Positions 47,832 through 61,576 of a DNA stretch of 64,000 nt are shown in pieces. Location: positions 17,145,191-17,209,190 of the forward strand of contig NC_088300.1 in NCBI RefSeq assembly GCF_032854445.1. Reading direction: 5' to 3'. The notes under the pieces were generated by a model. It searched no databases. It was not told the DNA's origin and saw only the letters and a program-made list of their open reading frames with translations. The position numbers were made by a program, and so were the translations under genes. Positions within the stretch are counted from its first letter, which is position 1; every line of letters starts with the position of its first letter. The DNA is from Liolophura sinensis (Eukaryota; Mollusca; Polyplacophora; Chitonida; Chitonidae).

Positions 47832-48117
47832 CCGATGTCAGAATTCACCAAAAGTCTAAATTATGTCAGAATTCACCAAAAGCCTAACCGATGTCAGAAT
47901 TCACCAAAAGCCTAACTGATGTCAGAATTCACCAAAAACCTAACTGATGTCAAAATTCACCAAAGGCCTAACTGATGTCAGAATTCACCAAAAGCCTAAC
48001 TGGTGTCAGAATTTACCAAAGGCCTAACTAATGTCAGAATTCACCAAAAACCTAACTGATGTCAGAATTCACCAAAAACCTGACTGATGTCAGAATTCAC
48101 CAAAAGCCTACCTGATG
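47832..48117. repeat. 28-bp minisatellite
   Basis: About ten units of gatgtcagaattcaccaaaa + gcctaact, with variants at the caaaa/caaag position. Every intact unit carries an EcoRI-type GAATTC word. Confidence 0.93.
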
Positions 48118-50914
<2,797 letters not shown>

Positions 50915-51079
50915 TTGATGAATGCTGAGTAGTAGAGAATGTTGCAAACGGGTCGCATTGTGGAGGCATTTGTGGAGGGAGTGTGTTGTTGAGTTCGCGC
51001 TCCTGCATGCGCGAGGCGCGCCAAAACGGACCCATGGGTGAGCTCCATTCCGTTCGCCTCAAAACTGACCAATGGGTGT

Positions 51080-51093
51080 GCGTGACGTCACGC
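51080..51093. promoter_or_regulatory. Palindromic CRE-like site
   Basis: gcgtgacgtcacgc contains the perfect palindrome TGACGTCA, the classical CREB/ATF binding core. It sits about 250 bases upstream of the relic capsid-like start codon. Binding is inferred from the motif only. Confidence 0.35.
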
Positions 51094-51337
51094 GCGAGAA
51101 CAGTTCCTAAAGCTCAATGTCGCCCAAAAACTGACCCATGGGTGAGCTCCATTTTGCGCCAATCAGGGACAACAACCCGTCGTATTTGAGCGCGGTAAAG
51201 TGGTGCTGACACTTCACTTTCGACAGCGGCGCGCATTACCTTTGCAATAAACGTCGTCCCCGCCTGAAGACGTACGCTCCGCCGCCAACCTCGATTCACA
51301 AAACCCCACTCTGCACTGAATATTTTTACCTAACGCC

Positions 51338-51905
51338 ATGGCTCTCTCCCACGCCGAGTGATGTCAGTCGGTCAGCAGTGACTTTGATTTGTGGACCTTA
51401 CCCTCTGCCGACACCAGTGTTCGAGAAGGTCTCTGGGATGCCTACAGTCCTATCGCCAGCCTGAGCGACGTGGGGCCCTGAACCACAAACTCATCACCGC
51501 TTCCACCAACATGTTTGGCAGGAGGGATGGGACCAACGTGGGGTTTGACAAACGGCTGCAGCTCACGGCCCAGAGTCGGTCGGTTGACATGCCTGCAACG
51601 GTGTCACCTGCTCAACAACGTGAGCGTCCGCATCCGCCTCACCTCGTCTAAGGACGCGTTTGTCTTTATGTCCGGTGCAAGACCCTATCCGCCGCGTGCT
51701 GACCAAGTATTTCTCCGTGCCCAAAGGCCACACCCTCATCAACGAACAAAACCTATTTCTGGACAGCTTACCGACACGTTTAGTGGTGGGATGTGTGAGC
51801 AACACGGCTTTTGACGGAAACTACGCTAAAATCTGCTCCATTTCCAGCACTTCAACGACACACTCCCTCCACAAATGCCTCCACAATGCGACACGTTTGC
51901 AACAT
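51338..51905 (+). pseudogene. Decayed major-capsid-like gene of Polinton type
   Basis: A start codon at 51338 is followed after seven codons by an in-frame stop. Coding similarity continues in shifting frames (51365-51480, 51480-51570, 51595-51680, 51690-51850). Segments such as NNVSVRIRLTSSKDAF and LFLDSLPTRLVVG resemble, from memory of the family, the F54H12.2-like proteins that are the double-jelly-roll capsid proteins of Polintons/Mavericks. Several frameshifts and stops make it non-functional. It is short for the family, so only the N-terminal part and some middle segments remain. Confidence 0.5.
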
Positions 51906-52079
51906 TCTCTACTACTATGCTGATTACATAGTTTCGCACGAGGACACAAGTGGTGAGGCTAAGCTTAAACAAGCCTACACGCGTCTCACAGGCTGCAAAA
52001 GACAAGCTTGTCTATTGGTGGCATTGATCTAAAGCGAGCGAAGAGAGCGGCACATGCGTTGTAAGGAGTATGCGTCTTT

Positions 52080-52250
52080 CAGTGGTAGGGCAAGTCTATG
52101 CCACCAAAGTACCGCCGTCACTGAAGTATCATGCCGAAGACACCAGACATGATACCCCACACAGTTACATTTTGCTGACAGGGGGCAAACCAGTTATATT
52201 TCCTTCCTCTGACCTCTCATTGCTGAACGCCAAGCGAGATAGAGAGTCAG
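52080..52250 (-). repeat. Third SINE family, partial copy
   Basis: Plus strand reads 'gcaagtctatgccaccaaag', 'cgtcactgaagtatcatgcc', 'agacaccagacatgatacc' and 'ccacacagttaca', matching the body of 45640-45930. The tRNA-like head is absent. Confidence 0.7.
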
Positions 52251-52434
52251 AATAAACTGAAATACACGGTTATTCCTTCCGCGCTTCCCTAACGGGACCA
52301 TCGACAAAACATTTTGTTGGACTGAGCTTCAATTAATTGTACAACTGTCATAAGTTCCAATAGTTAATACAAGGCTGTTATGATATGAAACATGGAAGAG
52401 AAAGGCACACTCATGTTTAAGGTACATACATGTA

Positions 52435-52440
52435 TTTATT
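52435..52440 (-). terminator. Candidate polyadenylation signal of gene D
   Basis: AATAAA on the minus strand about 340 bases past the gene D stop codon. Other hexamers nearer the stop were not noticed. Confidence 0.3.
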
Positions 52441-52781
52441 TAAAGGGTGACATAAGTTTACTAGTTGAATGACATGTTAGATACTTATTAGACGAAGTAC
52501 ATAAAATCATTACTTGGATAATACAGATTGTCAATCGTGTAAATCCTCGTCGTATATACAGTATAAATAAATGAACCTTGTAAATAATTGCAATATAAAG
52601 TGTATAAGACTTTTTATGTACATTTTCGTGATGGCTCTCGCTTCCGGTATGTCCGTGGCAAGATATAAATGTGGCTATTTTACATCCATATTGTAGTTTA
52701 GCGGTCCATTTTTAAAGTTTTCAGTTTTAAATTACATGGACGTATTTGAAATTTTAATATTAAGAATTTGTGGTTTTAGTT

Positions 52782-55384
52782 TCATCCAGTTCTACAACAA
52801 CACACGAAGCCATGTCGGCACTCATGATTAAAGCGCATACCCAATGCGAACGCCCGACGGTTGCAATCTCCTGCGGTTTCACATTGACAGTTCATTCGCG
52901 GAGCATAGGGAAAGACACCACCAGCAAAACCATGGGGCGCTCCATATTGGTTTGGTGGAGACCCTACTGCGAACGGACCAGGTTTCTGAGCCAGGTTAAA
53001 CGAATTAGCCGCGGGCTGGTTGTATGGATACGTTGCTGGTAAGTTATGTGGCAATCTGGCACCTATCCCAGTGGCAGGTATGTTCATTGCTGGATTGGTG
53101 CCTGGTGCCCCTGGTTCTGGGACATCCAGGTCGTATGGGTTGTGAACGTCAATTTCCAGATGATGGGCTTGGTTAGGAGTCATACCGGCTGGTAATCCTA
53201 ACGCGTCCGCTAAAGTCATCGGTCCAGATATCGGTGCCCATGGCGAGTTAGGATTGAAGCCTGGCAGGTTAGCATTCCGTTGTCCACTGACAGCCTGCTG
53301 TGGGGGCTGTGGCTGGGGATTGAATGCTGGTTGGGGATTGGGCCCTGGTGCTTGACGAATGAATCTTCTGGGTTGAGGATTAGGACCTGCTGACTGTTGA
53401 CCGAATCCCTGTTGGGGAGCATTGACTGGGGGTCTCTGTGGAACCGCTGGCTGTGGCATTGACCCCACTGGCTGTTGTGTCCTAGCATTAAATCCACATG
53501 GTCCTAAAAATGAGAAACAATAACATCTGTTATTCCCTTTTTCATCAAGAAAGTATAATATGGTCTAAAAGAAAACCTTGTTTACTTTGATGTACTCGTT
53601 TGTCTTCATGGACAAAGGCTCTAAACTATGCCTCATGAATATTTGTTTTTACTAATGTCCATTTGTAACATCGTTACTGTTGAATTAGTGTTAATGGTTA
53701 TTTTTCAAATTGGACTTACTTGTTCTAACATTATACCTTTCTGTAGCATTAATGGACAGTAAGTTAATTTTCCACAGCATGTGCATAAGTGTACGATAGC
53801 CTGTTTCATTTGATTTGTCTTCCATATTTTCTCTGTAAAATCAGTCGTAATCATTATCAAAGTTGCCTTTTGTTAGTGTCTCGCAACACCACAAGCTCTC
53901 CACACTGACACGTTGGACTATCATAGTATTGTAAGAAAAATTCAGTCACAGCACTTTTTTCTAATTCAATAAGATAAACTCTATAAGCTTGGTTTTGACA
54001 CCAGAAACTCAATGCCTTGTGGGAAGTCATGATTATTAAAAATCCAGTGGCATTACACAATCACACACTGATTATAATTACTTAATGTAACCAATATAAA
54101 AATCCAATTATAAACTTACCTCTTCACTATGGATGCTTAATTGTGATGAAAATACCATAATTTTAACATAGCATTTTTTAGTAAGAACAGGTCACCAGTG
54201 TTGTGATTTGGAACGAAATTTCATGCATATTCACTACTGTTGTAGAGGATGTTACTGATATCATGACCGAGAAATCAACAGGGTTATTCAAATATACCGG
54301 TAGATGTTGAATCACTAAAATTTCTATATTTTGTTAAGAACATTTTTCATTTTTTTTCCTTAAAATTCTGCATATTTAAACTATCTTTTGGACCAACCAA
54401 TAATATTCTCCCAGCTGAACAGAAATGTTTCTTTGTGAAAAGTAAAAGATCAGTGCTCGATTTATACACTGGTTTACCGCTTGTTTAAAGACAATACGCA
54501 CTCCTAAGCATGTTATCTTTAACACTTTGATTATTGCTATTTTAGATAATTTCAAAATAAATATTCATCCTCAACAACCCAAAAGACGCAAAAATCAAGA
54601 CATCCTTGATATGAAGTCAGTGTTAACAGGATCTTAACAATGATTCACAAGTCAATATGATTTAAATCCTTATCAATTTTCAACCATTTTGTCCATTCAT
54701 ATTATTAATGCAAAACATTTTGGTAATATCTCTTCATTTCGAAAAGGCTTATGGTTATGAAGCCCTTCCATACCGACAATAGGATAAAATCCTTCGTTCT
54801 CTCCAATGATAGTAAAATGCTTATGGAATACTTGGTTGCCTCACAAGGATAGCTGCGGATGCGTTTTGTAATATTCCATCAAAGGCATGCAAAGATGAAA
54901 TTGCTAAAATAAAATTTTCTGGATTTCTGGCGACGAATCCGCAAAAGCGATATCTGACTTAAGTCAAAATTTAAAACCAACCAACTAATGTAGGTTTAAA
55001 CTGGACACATTTGTCTTCAGACAACGTTCGTGAGGTGGTCCAAGTATCAATTCCTTGGGTCCAAAAATAAGCCGTAATATCGTATTTCAGATTATGAAAT
55101 GGCTTGGTAGAATCGGTCTATGTGCTAAGTAAAGCCGTGATACTGAGATTCTAGATGTTCGATTCTCTTGTATTATAGGTTACAGAAAAACTATCAGCAT
55201 AAAATTCGACTTTCGGCATGATGCCTTGGAAAAAGCATAGAATGAATTATTTGGTAGTCCTACCTTCTGATCCGCTGGCAAAGTAGCGTTGTTGGAGGTT
55301 AGGCTGCTGCTGTCCGAATTGTGCTCTGGACAAAGCTACCAGAAACAACAGAGACGATAAACTCTGCACTAGTGAGAACGCCAT
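52782..55384 (-). CDS. Gene D: secreted Pro/Gln/Asn-rich protein with C-terminal seven-cysteine CCC module
   Basis: The predicted CDS joins 55264-55384 and 52782-53503, giving 280 residues. Residues 1-21 are a signal peptide (ends SRA before Q). The intron is phase 1 (donor GAAG|GTAGGA, acceptor gtttctcatttttag). Exon 2 starts G-P-C-G (41-44). The middle carries GPNPQP and NPQPQPP repeats and a short NPYDLDVP motif (from 162) comparable to the NPY...DIP motif of A and C. The end is C-x-C-x5-C-x14-C-x5-CCC-RTG (246-280), two residues shorter in the last loop than its paralogs. No clear furin site precedes the module. An acceptor-like ttattgtccccag lies six bases upstream of the ATG. Function unknown; an extracellular disulfide-bonded protein is inferred. 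Confidence 0.84.
55264..55384 (-). CDS. Gene D coding exon 1 (signal-peptide exon)
   Basis: 40 codons plus one base. It begins MAFSLVQSLSSLLFLVALSR, followed by a Gln-rich mature N-terminus. It ends ...SGSE before a good donor. Phase and end sequence match gene C exon 1. The ATG context (GGAAATGG) is favourable. Confidence 0.82.
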
Positions 55385-55390
55385 TTCCAC

Positions 55391-56642
55391 CTGGGGACAA
55401 TAAGATAAAGATTGGCATGAGAAGGATCGCGCAACCGGTTTATATGCAGCCCCGTCACTTCACCAAAACTTGTTTGAAATATGAGTATAAAAAGCAGAAA
55501 ACACAATTAGCTATGACTTAAAAACCGAGATATTATGTTGATATATGTTTCTTTTCACCAGGTCTGGGGAAGGTGAACAAAATCTGACACGGAGTATTTG
55601 TCTTCTGCTCTGTTCACATACCACTACGTGACCAAACGTATATACGGACTCACCATGCGTGTTCCAAGGTTTCTTTGCTCACACTGTACTGAAACTCTCC
55701 GTGTTGCTGTTAATATGAAATCTGTCGAGGCCAAAAAGCGCGCTTCTTTTATTTATACACTAGATGAATATTGTTTACTGCTATCCACAGGTTTCTTATG
55801 ACTACTGGCTTAAATATAGAAACATCGTGACTAGTCGATTCAGGTAGCAGGAATTTCCGTGTGCTACATTGTTTACTGTCGTCACTATCCCATACCGTTC
55901 TCCTAATCAATCAGTCATACAGATCTTAACTGGTTTTAGTAGACTGAAAATCTTTCTGAAGAAAGATTTCACTATACTTACAAAGACTAAAACAAATATT
56001 CTATGACACTTACTCGAACCGTAAAAATTTTATTATTGAAGTAGACATATACACTTCGCGGTTTAGTGGATTACACTAAATCAACATCATTGGTTGTACG
56101 TATGGGAATACATTTGTTTTCATGGTTAAAAAATCAGATATGTTTAAAAATACCCTGCGGTGTAATAGAAGAATCCAGGTGAGTTGAATGATCGCTCTCA
56201 TTTGAATAGTCCGTGGAATGTTATGTTTATCCTCCATTCCTGAAAGATCATGACGACTACATGGCAAAGTGCTTCATGACGCTACTTTGCTGACGATTAC
56301 TTAGCAAATTGCTTCATGACGCAGGTATCACGATATATGAAGGATATGTGAAGAATTCGCAGAAGTAAAATTATTTGAACGCGTTGCCCAGAACCTGATG
56401 TTCAGCAAGGCTCTCAGCGTGATAATATGTTCTATTCTGGTACATATTAACACGTAAGAAGTGGAAAAAGCCCCCATCATACCATGAACAAGATGACATT
56501 TATTGTCCTATAACACGAAACTGTTCTCATTTTTTCTTCTCATAGAACACAAACACTATTTTTTAATTGTTATTAAGAATTTTATAATTAACTGATATTT
56601 ATACATCAAGTTGGTATTAAATGAGAACAATTATAGTACAGG
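55391..56642. other. Upstream of gene D; no other gene seen
   Basis: Likely contains the non-coding first exon and promoter of gene D. No element could be assigned. Short frames only. Confidence 0.35.
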
Positions 56643-56915
56643 AACGGCGTCATCAGTTGGTTAGAGCGCTAGCACAGCGTAATGACCCAGGAGTCTCTAA
56701 CCAATGCGGCCGTTGTGAGTTCAAGTCCAGCTGATGAGGGCTTCCTCTCCGGTCTACGTAGGAACTTCTGTGAGCAACTTTTGGACGGTCGTGAGTTTCC
56801 TCCTGGCTGTGCCCGGTTTCCACCTTCCATAATGCCGGTCGCTGTCGTATAAGTGAAATATTCTTAAGTACGGCGTAAAACATCAGTCAAACAAATAAAT
56901 TAATAAATAAATCAT
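56643..56915 (+). repeat. tRNA-derived SINE, the most complete copy in the window
   Basis: Head: tcagttggttagagcgctag (A box), then gtgagttcaagtcc (B box). Middle: tgagggcttcctctccggtc, ggacggtcgtgagtttcctc, ataatgccggtcgctgtcg. Tail: tataagtgaaatattcttaa, acggcgtaaaacatcagtca and (aaat)n. The layout is tRNA-like head, conserved centre, LINE-like tail and simple repeat. Molluscan V-/Meta-domain SINEs such as RUDI are candidates for the family, not confirmed. Confidence 0.9.
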
Positions 56916-58334
56916 CAACATCGTGCACTTGTACTGACTATACTTGAAAAACGCCATCCAAACTGTTCTTGATTCGTATCGGTTTTCCAGCTTTTTATGT
57001 ATCAGATTTCTTTGTCTAGTTTACGGTACGTACTTATAATCCAAATTCACAATCAAATACAAATGTCTTTTTCGTATAATGTTTTATACAAATTGCCGTT
57101 CAGTGCCATTCTTAAGCACTTGTTACTCCCATCATGATGGTCTGTTTTGTGGGTGGGGAAAACTGAGTGATAGCAGAAAACCGCCCACTTATGATAAGTT
57201 TCGTGCTCAAGTATGTTTTACCTATATGACGACGATTCGGTTTATGAGTGGAGGAAACAGCAGGGCCCGCGGAATAAGCCCCTGACCTTCGCCGCACGTA
57301 CCTGACAAACCTCCTGACTTAAAGGCGCAGTCGAAACAGCTTTGAACCAAGTAAACTTTGATGAGACTAACTTGGCATAGGTTTAGTGTGATTTGGAAAG
57401 TTAAGTGGGAAATCCCACTTAAAAAAATTTCATGAAACTGACTACTGGATTCGAAAGCGATCAAGTTGATGACGAACTTCCCTCTTGTGACCTTCAGATA
57501 TGCACACACTATGTTGGTTGAAGGCAAGGCCGTCATCGAACGACAGACCTCATAAACGGTCATACAAGCCACTCTGGAAATATACAGATGAATTTTCCAA
57601 GGTCGACTGTCGATTGTTAAAGCAACTGACAGGCAACCACATGGACCACTTGGCCAAGATCTCTCCAAAAAGACATAGCTCTATGGATATAATAAAATAC
57701 TCACAGCATAGACAGCAAATCACGAGCAGCGGTGACAGTGGAATGACTAACATTAAGTCGCTACACGTAACCGGTGAAATATGGCTTCTTTTCAAATTAC
57801 CCTATTTAGGGTTTTATTCATGCAAAAGCTTAAATAGAACAACATTGCAGTGATGTAAATTGTAATTTAGTAGACGTCATTATTCTAGAACTAACAGAAA
57901 TGTTATGTTGTCGTCGCGAAAACACACACCCACAGAAATAATATAGATATGTTCTATCCATTCTCACGAGTCTCACAAGTCAGTTTAAGCAAGGTCGTGA
58001 CAAAGTGTGGTGATTAGCATCTGGTAGCCAATAACGGGTGAAATACGGTCATACGGTGAGGGGTCGTATTCTTTTTCCCTTTAAGTTTCGGTCTTTTTCA
58101 TCTGATGAATGTCACGCAGGCCTACGACTTTTAAGAATCCTGTATGTATAAGTTACATAACTAAAATCGCCCGATAAATCCAGTTTTCGTCCGCACACAT
58201 TTTTTAAGCTAGCTGATATAGCTCAAATATGTGAACTACATTGCTCAATGTATGCACTACCAAAACAGCTCATATTCTTATTTTTCTTTACAATTCTGGT
58301 AGGAATAAGTCTTAGTGAGTTTGTCATTCAAAAG
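56916..58334. other. Intergenic, no gene seen
   Basis: Overlapping frames near 57222-57853 on both strands (81-148 codons) lack recognised domains. 57215-57300 vaguely resembles a SINE centre in reverse (gtggaggaaacagcagggcc). Confidence 0.35.
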
Positions 58335-59385
58335 AAGCGCCTTAAGGTCATGGACAAGACGTTATACAACCAATAAATGGGTGGCAGTTAATTTGCTATG
58401 AAGCGATTAAGGTCACAGACAAGACCATATAGAATCCCGGCATAGGTCACACATGAAATGTTGTGGAGAGATTAGGGTCACAGACAAGACCTTATAGATT
58501 CCCGGCTTAGGTCATACATGAAATGTTGTGGAGAGATTAGGGTCACAGACAAGACCTTATAGATTCCCGGCTTAGGTCATACATGAAATGTTGGTTGGAG
58601 AGATTAGGCTCACAGACAAGACCTTACAGATTCCCGGCTTAGGTCATACATGAAATGTTGTGGAGAGATTAGGGTCACAGACAAGACCTTATAAATTCCC
58701 GGCTTAGGTCATACATGAAATGTTGTGGAGAGATTAGGGTCACAGACAAGACCTTATAGATTCCCGGCTTAGGTCATATATGAAATGTTGTGGAGAGATT
58801 AGGGTCACAGACAAGACCTTATAAATTCCCGGCTTAGGTCATACATGAAATGTTATGGAGAGATTAGGGTCACAGACAAGACCTTACAGATTCCCGGCTT
58901 AGGTCATACATGAAATGTTGTGGAGAGATTAGGGTCACAGACAAGACCTTATAGATTCCCGGCTTAGGTCATACATGAAATGTTGTGGAGAGATTAGGGT
59001 CACAGACAAGACCTTATAGATTCCCGGCTTAGGTCATACATGAAATGTTGTGGAGAGATTAGGGACACAGACAAGACCTTATAAATTCCCGGCTTAGGTC
59101 ATACATGAAATGTTGTGGAGAGATTAGGGTCACAGACAAGACCTTATAAATTCCCGGCTTAGGTCATACATGAAATGTTGTGGAGAGATTAGGGTCACAG
59201 ACAAGATCTTATAATTTTCCGGCTTCAATCATACATGAAATGTTGTGGAGAGATTAGGGTCACAGACAAGACCTTATAGATTCCCGGCTTAGGTCATACA
59301 TGAAATGTTATGGAGAGATTAGGGTCACAGACAAGACCTTATAGAATCCTTGCCCAGGTCACACATAAAATGTTGGTTGAAGAGA
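58335..59385. repeat. 65-bp minisatellite abutting the LTR retrotransposon
   Basis: About 16 units of attagggtcacagacaagac + cttatagattcccggcttag + gtcatacatgaaatgttgtg + gagag. Unit starts at 58471 and 58536 give the period; one unit has a 2-base insertion. Edge units are diverged (58340-58440 and 59340-59385). The right edge passes directly into the gag region of the retroelement. Confidence 0.93.
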
Positions 59386-59428
59386 TAAGGCGAGCATTTT
59401 GGCGAGCTTGCCAGTATAAGACGAATGT

Positions 59429-60470
59429 GTGCCCGTCAATAGTAGTGCGGCAATGGGTTATGTGGAGACAGAGCTCGAGATTAAGAGTTTATTGTACCAG
59501 CAGGCCCCAGAAAAACTACTTGATAAAATCAATAAGCTGAAGATTCCTGTGAAATTAGAAGACAGTGGGAAAACTGAGTGGCTACGCGCTATCGAAAAAT
59601 ACATAGCCGTATGCACTGCAGATGAGGAAGATGGACCACCACATCTAGGCCAGCTACTCAAAACTTCGAGGCGAAAACAGATCTGGGCTTGCCTGTGTTA
59701 AGGAAATTGCTCCGACGATAGATCAAAGAAGATTCAGCTACAGACCTGTATAAACTGTTGTGTGAAACAAGACAAGATACCAAAGAAGACACCTTAGACT
59801 TCACCTTGAGAATTCTGGACCTGGGACAAAAAGTTGTTTTTGCGTCACGAGAGGATGCTTCCAGGCTAATGTATGACGTTGCGTTCTATCCATACTGGCC
59901 GGAGGGATGTGATTATCAATCATGACGTGAAGGAGTTGTTGGAGGGAAACCCAAAAGATGAAGAAATTGTTGATGAAGTTACAATGTCCATGTCTGCGTA
60001 TGAAGAGAGACAAACCAAATAATGGTACAGTAAAAATCATGAAGGCCGGAGTACACTCAGTACAAGCAGATGGAAAAACAACCGGTGATGCAGTAGACAA
60101 TGTGACTGATCTTGTTCGTGACTTAAAAACAGAGGTTATGGCTATGAGAGAAGAACTAGCCAAGGATCAGACAAAAGGGGGCTGTCAAAATTGCAGAAAA
60201 TCTGTAACAGACAAATGTAATCACTGTTTTATTTGTGGATCAGAAGAAATTTTCAAGGCTGGATGTAAAGATAGAAAGCGTGTGGGAAACGACAACATGT
60301 CACCACATAGGGGAGAGTGATGACCAGGAATGGATCCCCACCAGGTTGTGTCCAGTGTGGCAAAATGCTGACAAAGGTGTTGCAGTGTACCAGATGTAAT
60401 TCCGTCGCATACTGTTCAATAGACTGTCAGACAGTACATTGACGAAGTCATAAACCTGTGTGTTCAGCCA
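59429..60470 (+). pseudogene. Retrotransposon gag, broken, with zinc-knuckle and MYND-like finger
   Basis: The first open part (59429-59701) encodes a polar helical segment. The next, in another frame, has LYKLLCETRQDTKEDTLDF, typical of retrotransposon gag, up to about 59925. A third part (59958-60320) carries a CCHC-like knuckle, C-F-I-C-G-S-E-E-I-F-K-A-G-C, with Ile where His is expected. At 60347-60468 a C-x2-C...C-x2-C...YCS..CQ...H...C pattern matches a MYND zinc finger, with an in-frame TGA within it. Role by family: nucleocapsid and RNA packaging; the MYND finger may bind protein partners. Confidence 0.65.
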
Positions 60471-61038
60471 TTCAACAACTGGAAAGCGACGAGATTGTTT
60501 ACGGACAGAACCAACAAAAAGAACTCAAATACAGATGATAAATTTAGTTGGCAACAGGTGTAAAATGCTGTGTACTTTAGAGGGAATAAAAACTGAAGTT
60601 CTGTGGGACACTGGGGCACCGGTGTGTCTCTTGCTACTTCACTGGGTTAAAGAACACTTACCTCAATCTGAAATAAAACCTATAGAAGATATCCTTGGAG
60701 ACAGTAATTTAACAGTATCAGTAGCTAATGGGATCAATATCCCATTCAAGGGTTGGATCCCAATAAACTTCCGTTTACTAGGATACAGTAGTAGTCAGGA
60801 ACTTAGTGTCCCATTCCTGGTGTCCGATGTAAAGGGTATGAGTGAGCCTATTATAGGATATAACGTGATCAAATTCTATGTGGACAACATTCGTGAAACT
60901 GGACTTGACTTTAAGGTTAATTTGATTCAGTCAGGTTTTCCCACTGTAGATAAGAGAACATTGACTGCTGTGGTTAGCTTACTTTATCAGAAAACAAACA
61001 CTTTATCAGAAAACAAACACACTTTATCAGAAAACTAA
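60460..61038 (+). pseudogene. Retropepsin-like aspartic protease region of the retroelement
   Basis: An open frame of 192 codons. L-W-D-T-G-A at about residues 48-53 is the catalytic DTG motif of retropepsins, and a later hydrophobic-G segment (IIGYNVI) fits the flap and C-terminal core. The frame ends shortly before the RT region in a short repeated NTLSENKH stretch. It would cut the gag-pol polyprotein. Its upstream join to gag is broken. Confidence 0.7.
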
Positions 61039-61079
61039 AGGTAGCAACTAAAAGCTACAAAGTACCAGCCCGAGAGACT

Positions 61080-61570
61080 GTTGTGCTGAAATGTTTCACA
61101 AGATCGATGATCGTTAAGATGTAACTTTTGAGCCAAATGTGGAGCATTTGTGGCCTGAAGGTGTAGAGGTTCATGGCTCATTGGTGACTGAGGGGCCAGG
61201 GAAGCTAAATCGGAAGACTGTTCCGGCGAGGCTGCCAATCCCAAGAATTCAGGATGCCTTAAACACTTTAGGAGGGAAATGCTGGTTTTCCCTACTGGAT
61301 CAAGGGAAAGCATACCGTCAATGGTTTGTAAAGGAAGAGTGTCGGGACATGACAGCATTCATTAGTCCTTGGGGACTGTACGAATGGAATAGGATTCCCT
61401 TCGGCCTTTCTGGTGGGCTTTGCGTCTTTCAATCCTTTTTTGGAGGAAATCTTCAGTGACATGCGGGACAAGATCTGCATTCCCTAGTTGGGAGATGTTC
61501 TCGTATTCAGCGATACCTTCGACGACTACCTTCAGCACACTAGACAAGTGCTTCGCCGGCAAGGGATGGC
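61080..61570 (+). pseudogene. Reverse transcriptase region, broken
   Basis: 61139-61459 encodes PIPRIQDAL, a CWFSLLDQGKAYRQ segment (palm motif A region), then TAFISPWGLYEWNRIPFGL, the classic Ty3/gypsy RT block. Downstream frame changes place a L-G-D-V-L-V sequence after a stop where the YLDD catalytic motif belongs, so the active site is damaged. Thumb and connection residues follow in 61577-61840 (GFLGYYRKYLANFS). Confidence 0.8.
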
Positions 61571-61576
61571 TATCGG

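Larger units (their letters stand above)
50915..51930 (+). mobile_element. Polinton/Maverick-like relic with inverted duplicated segment
   Basis: GC-richer than its surroundings. It contains a decayed capsid-like coding segment (51338-51905) and, at the left edge, an inverted copy of that segment's 3' part. The ~65 bases at 50928-50993 are the near-exact reverse complement of about 51857-51917 (shared words 'gagaatgttgcaaac', 'tcgcattgtggaggcatttg', 'tggagggagtgtgt'). Between the arms are spaced repeats of acccatgggtgagctccatt and a CRE-like gtgacgtcac. Assignment to Polintons rests on the capsid-like segment; no polymerase B or integrase remains. Confidence 0.5.

Noticed and set aside
56643-56720. 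tRNA gene
   Set aside because: A- and B-box-like words belong to a SINE head; the body that follows is the shared SINE, and a proper acceptor stem is not formed.
57222-57853. Overlapping frames of 81-148 codons on both strands
   Set aside because: No recognisable domain, no conserved motif, and mutually overlapping on opposite strands.
58399-58412. tgaagcgat as a possible 5' LTR start of the retroelement
   Set aside because: Only nine bases match the 3' LTR start. The word is better explained as a variant unit of the 65-bp minisatellite.
58335-59385. CRISPR-like array of regular repeats
   Set aside because: Units are contiguous 65-bp tandem repeats without unique spacers, in an animal genome.
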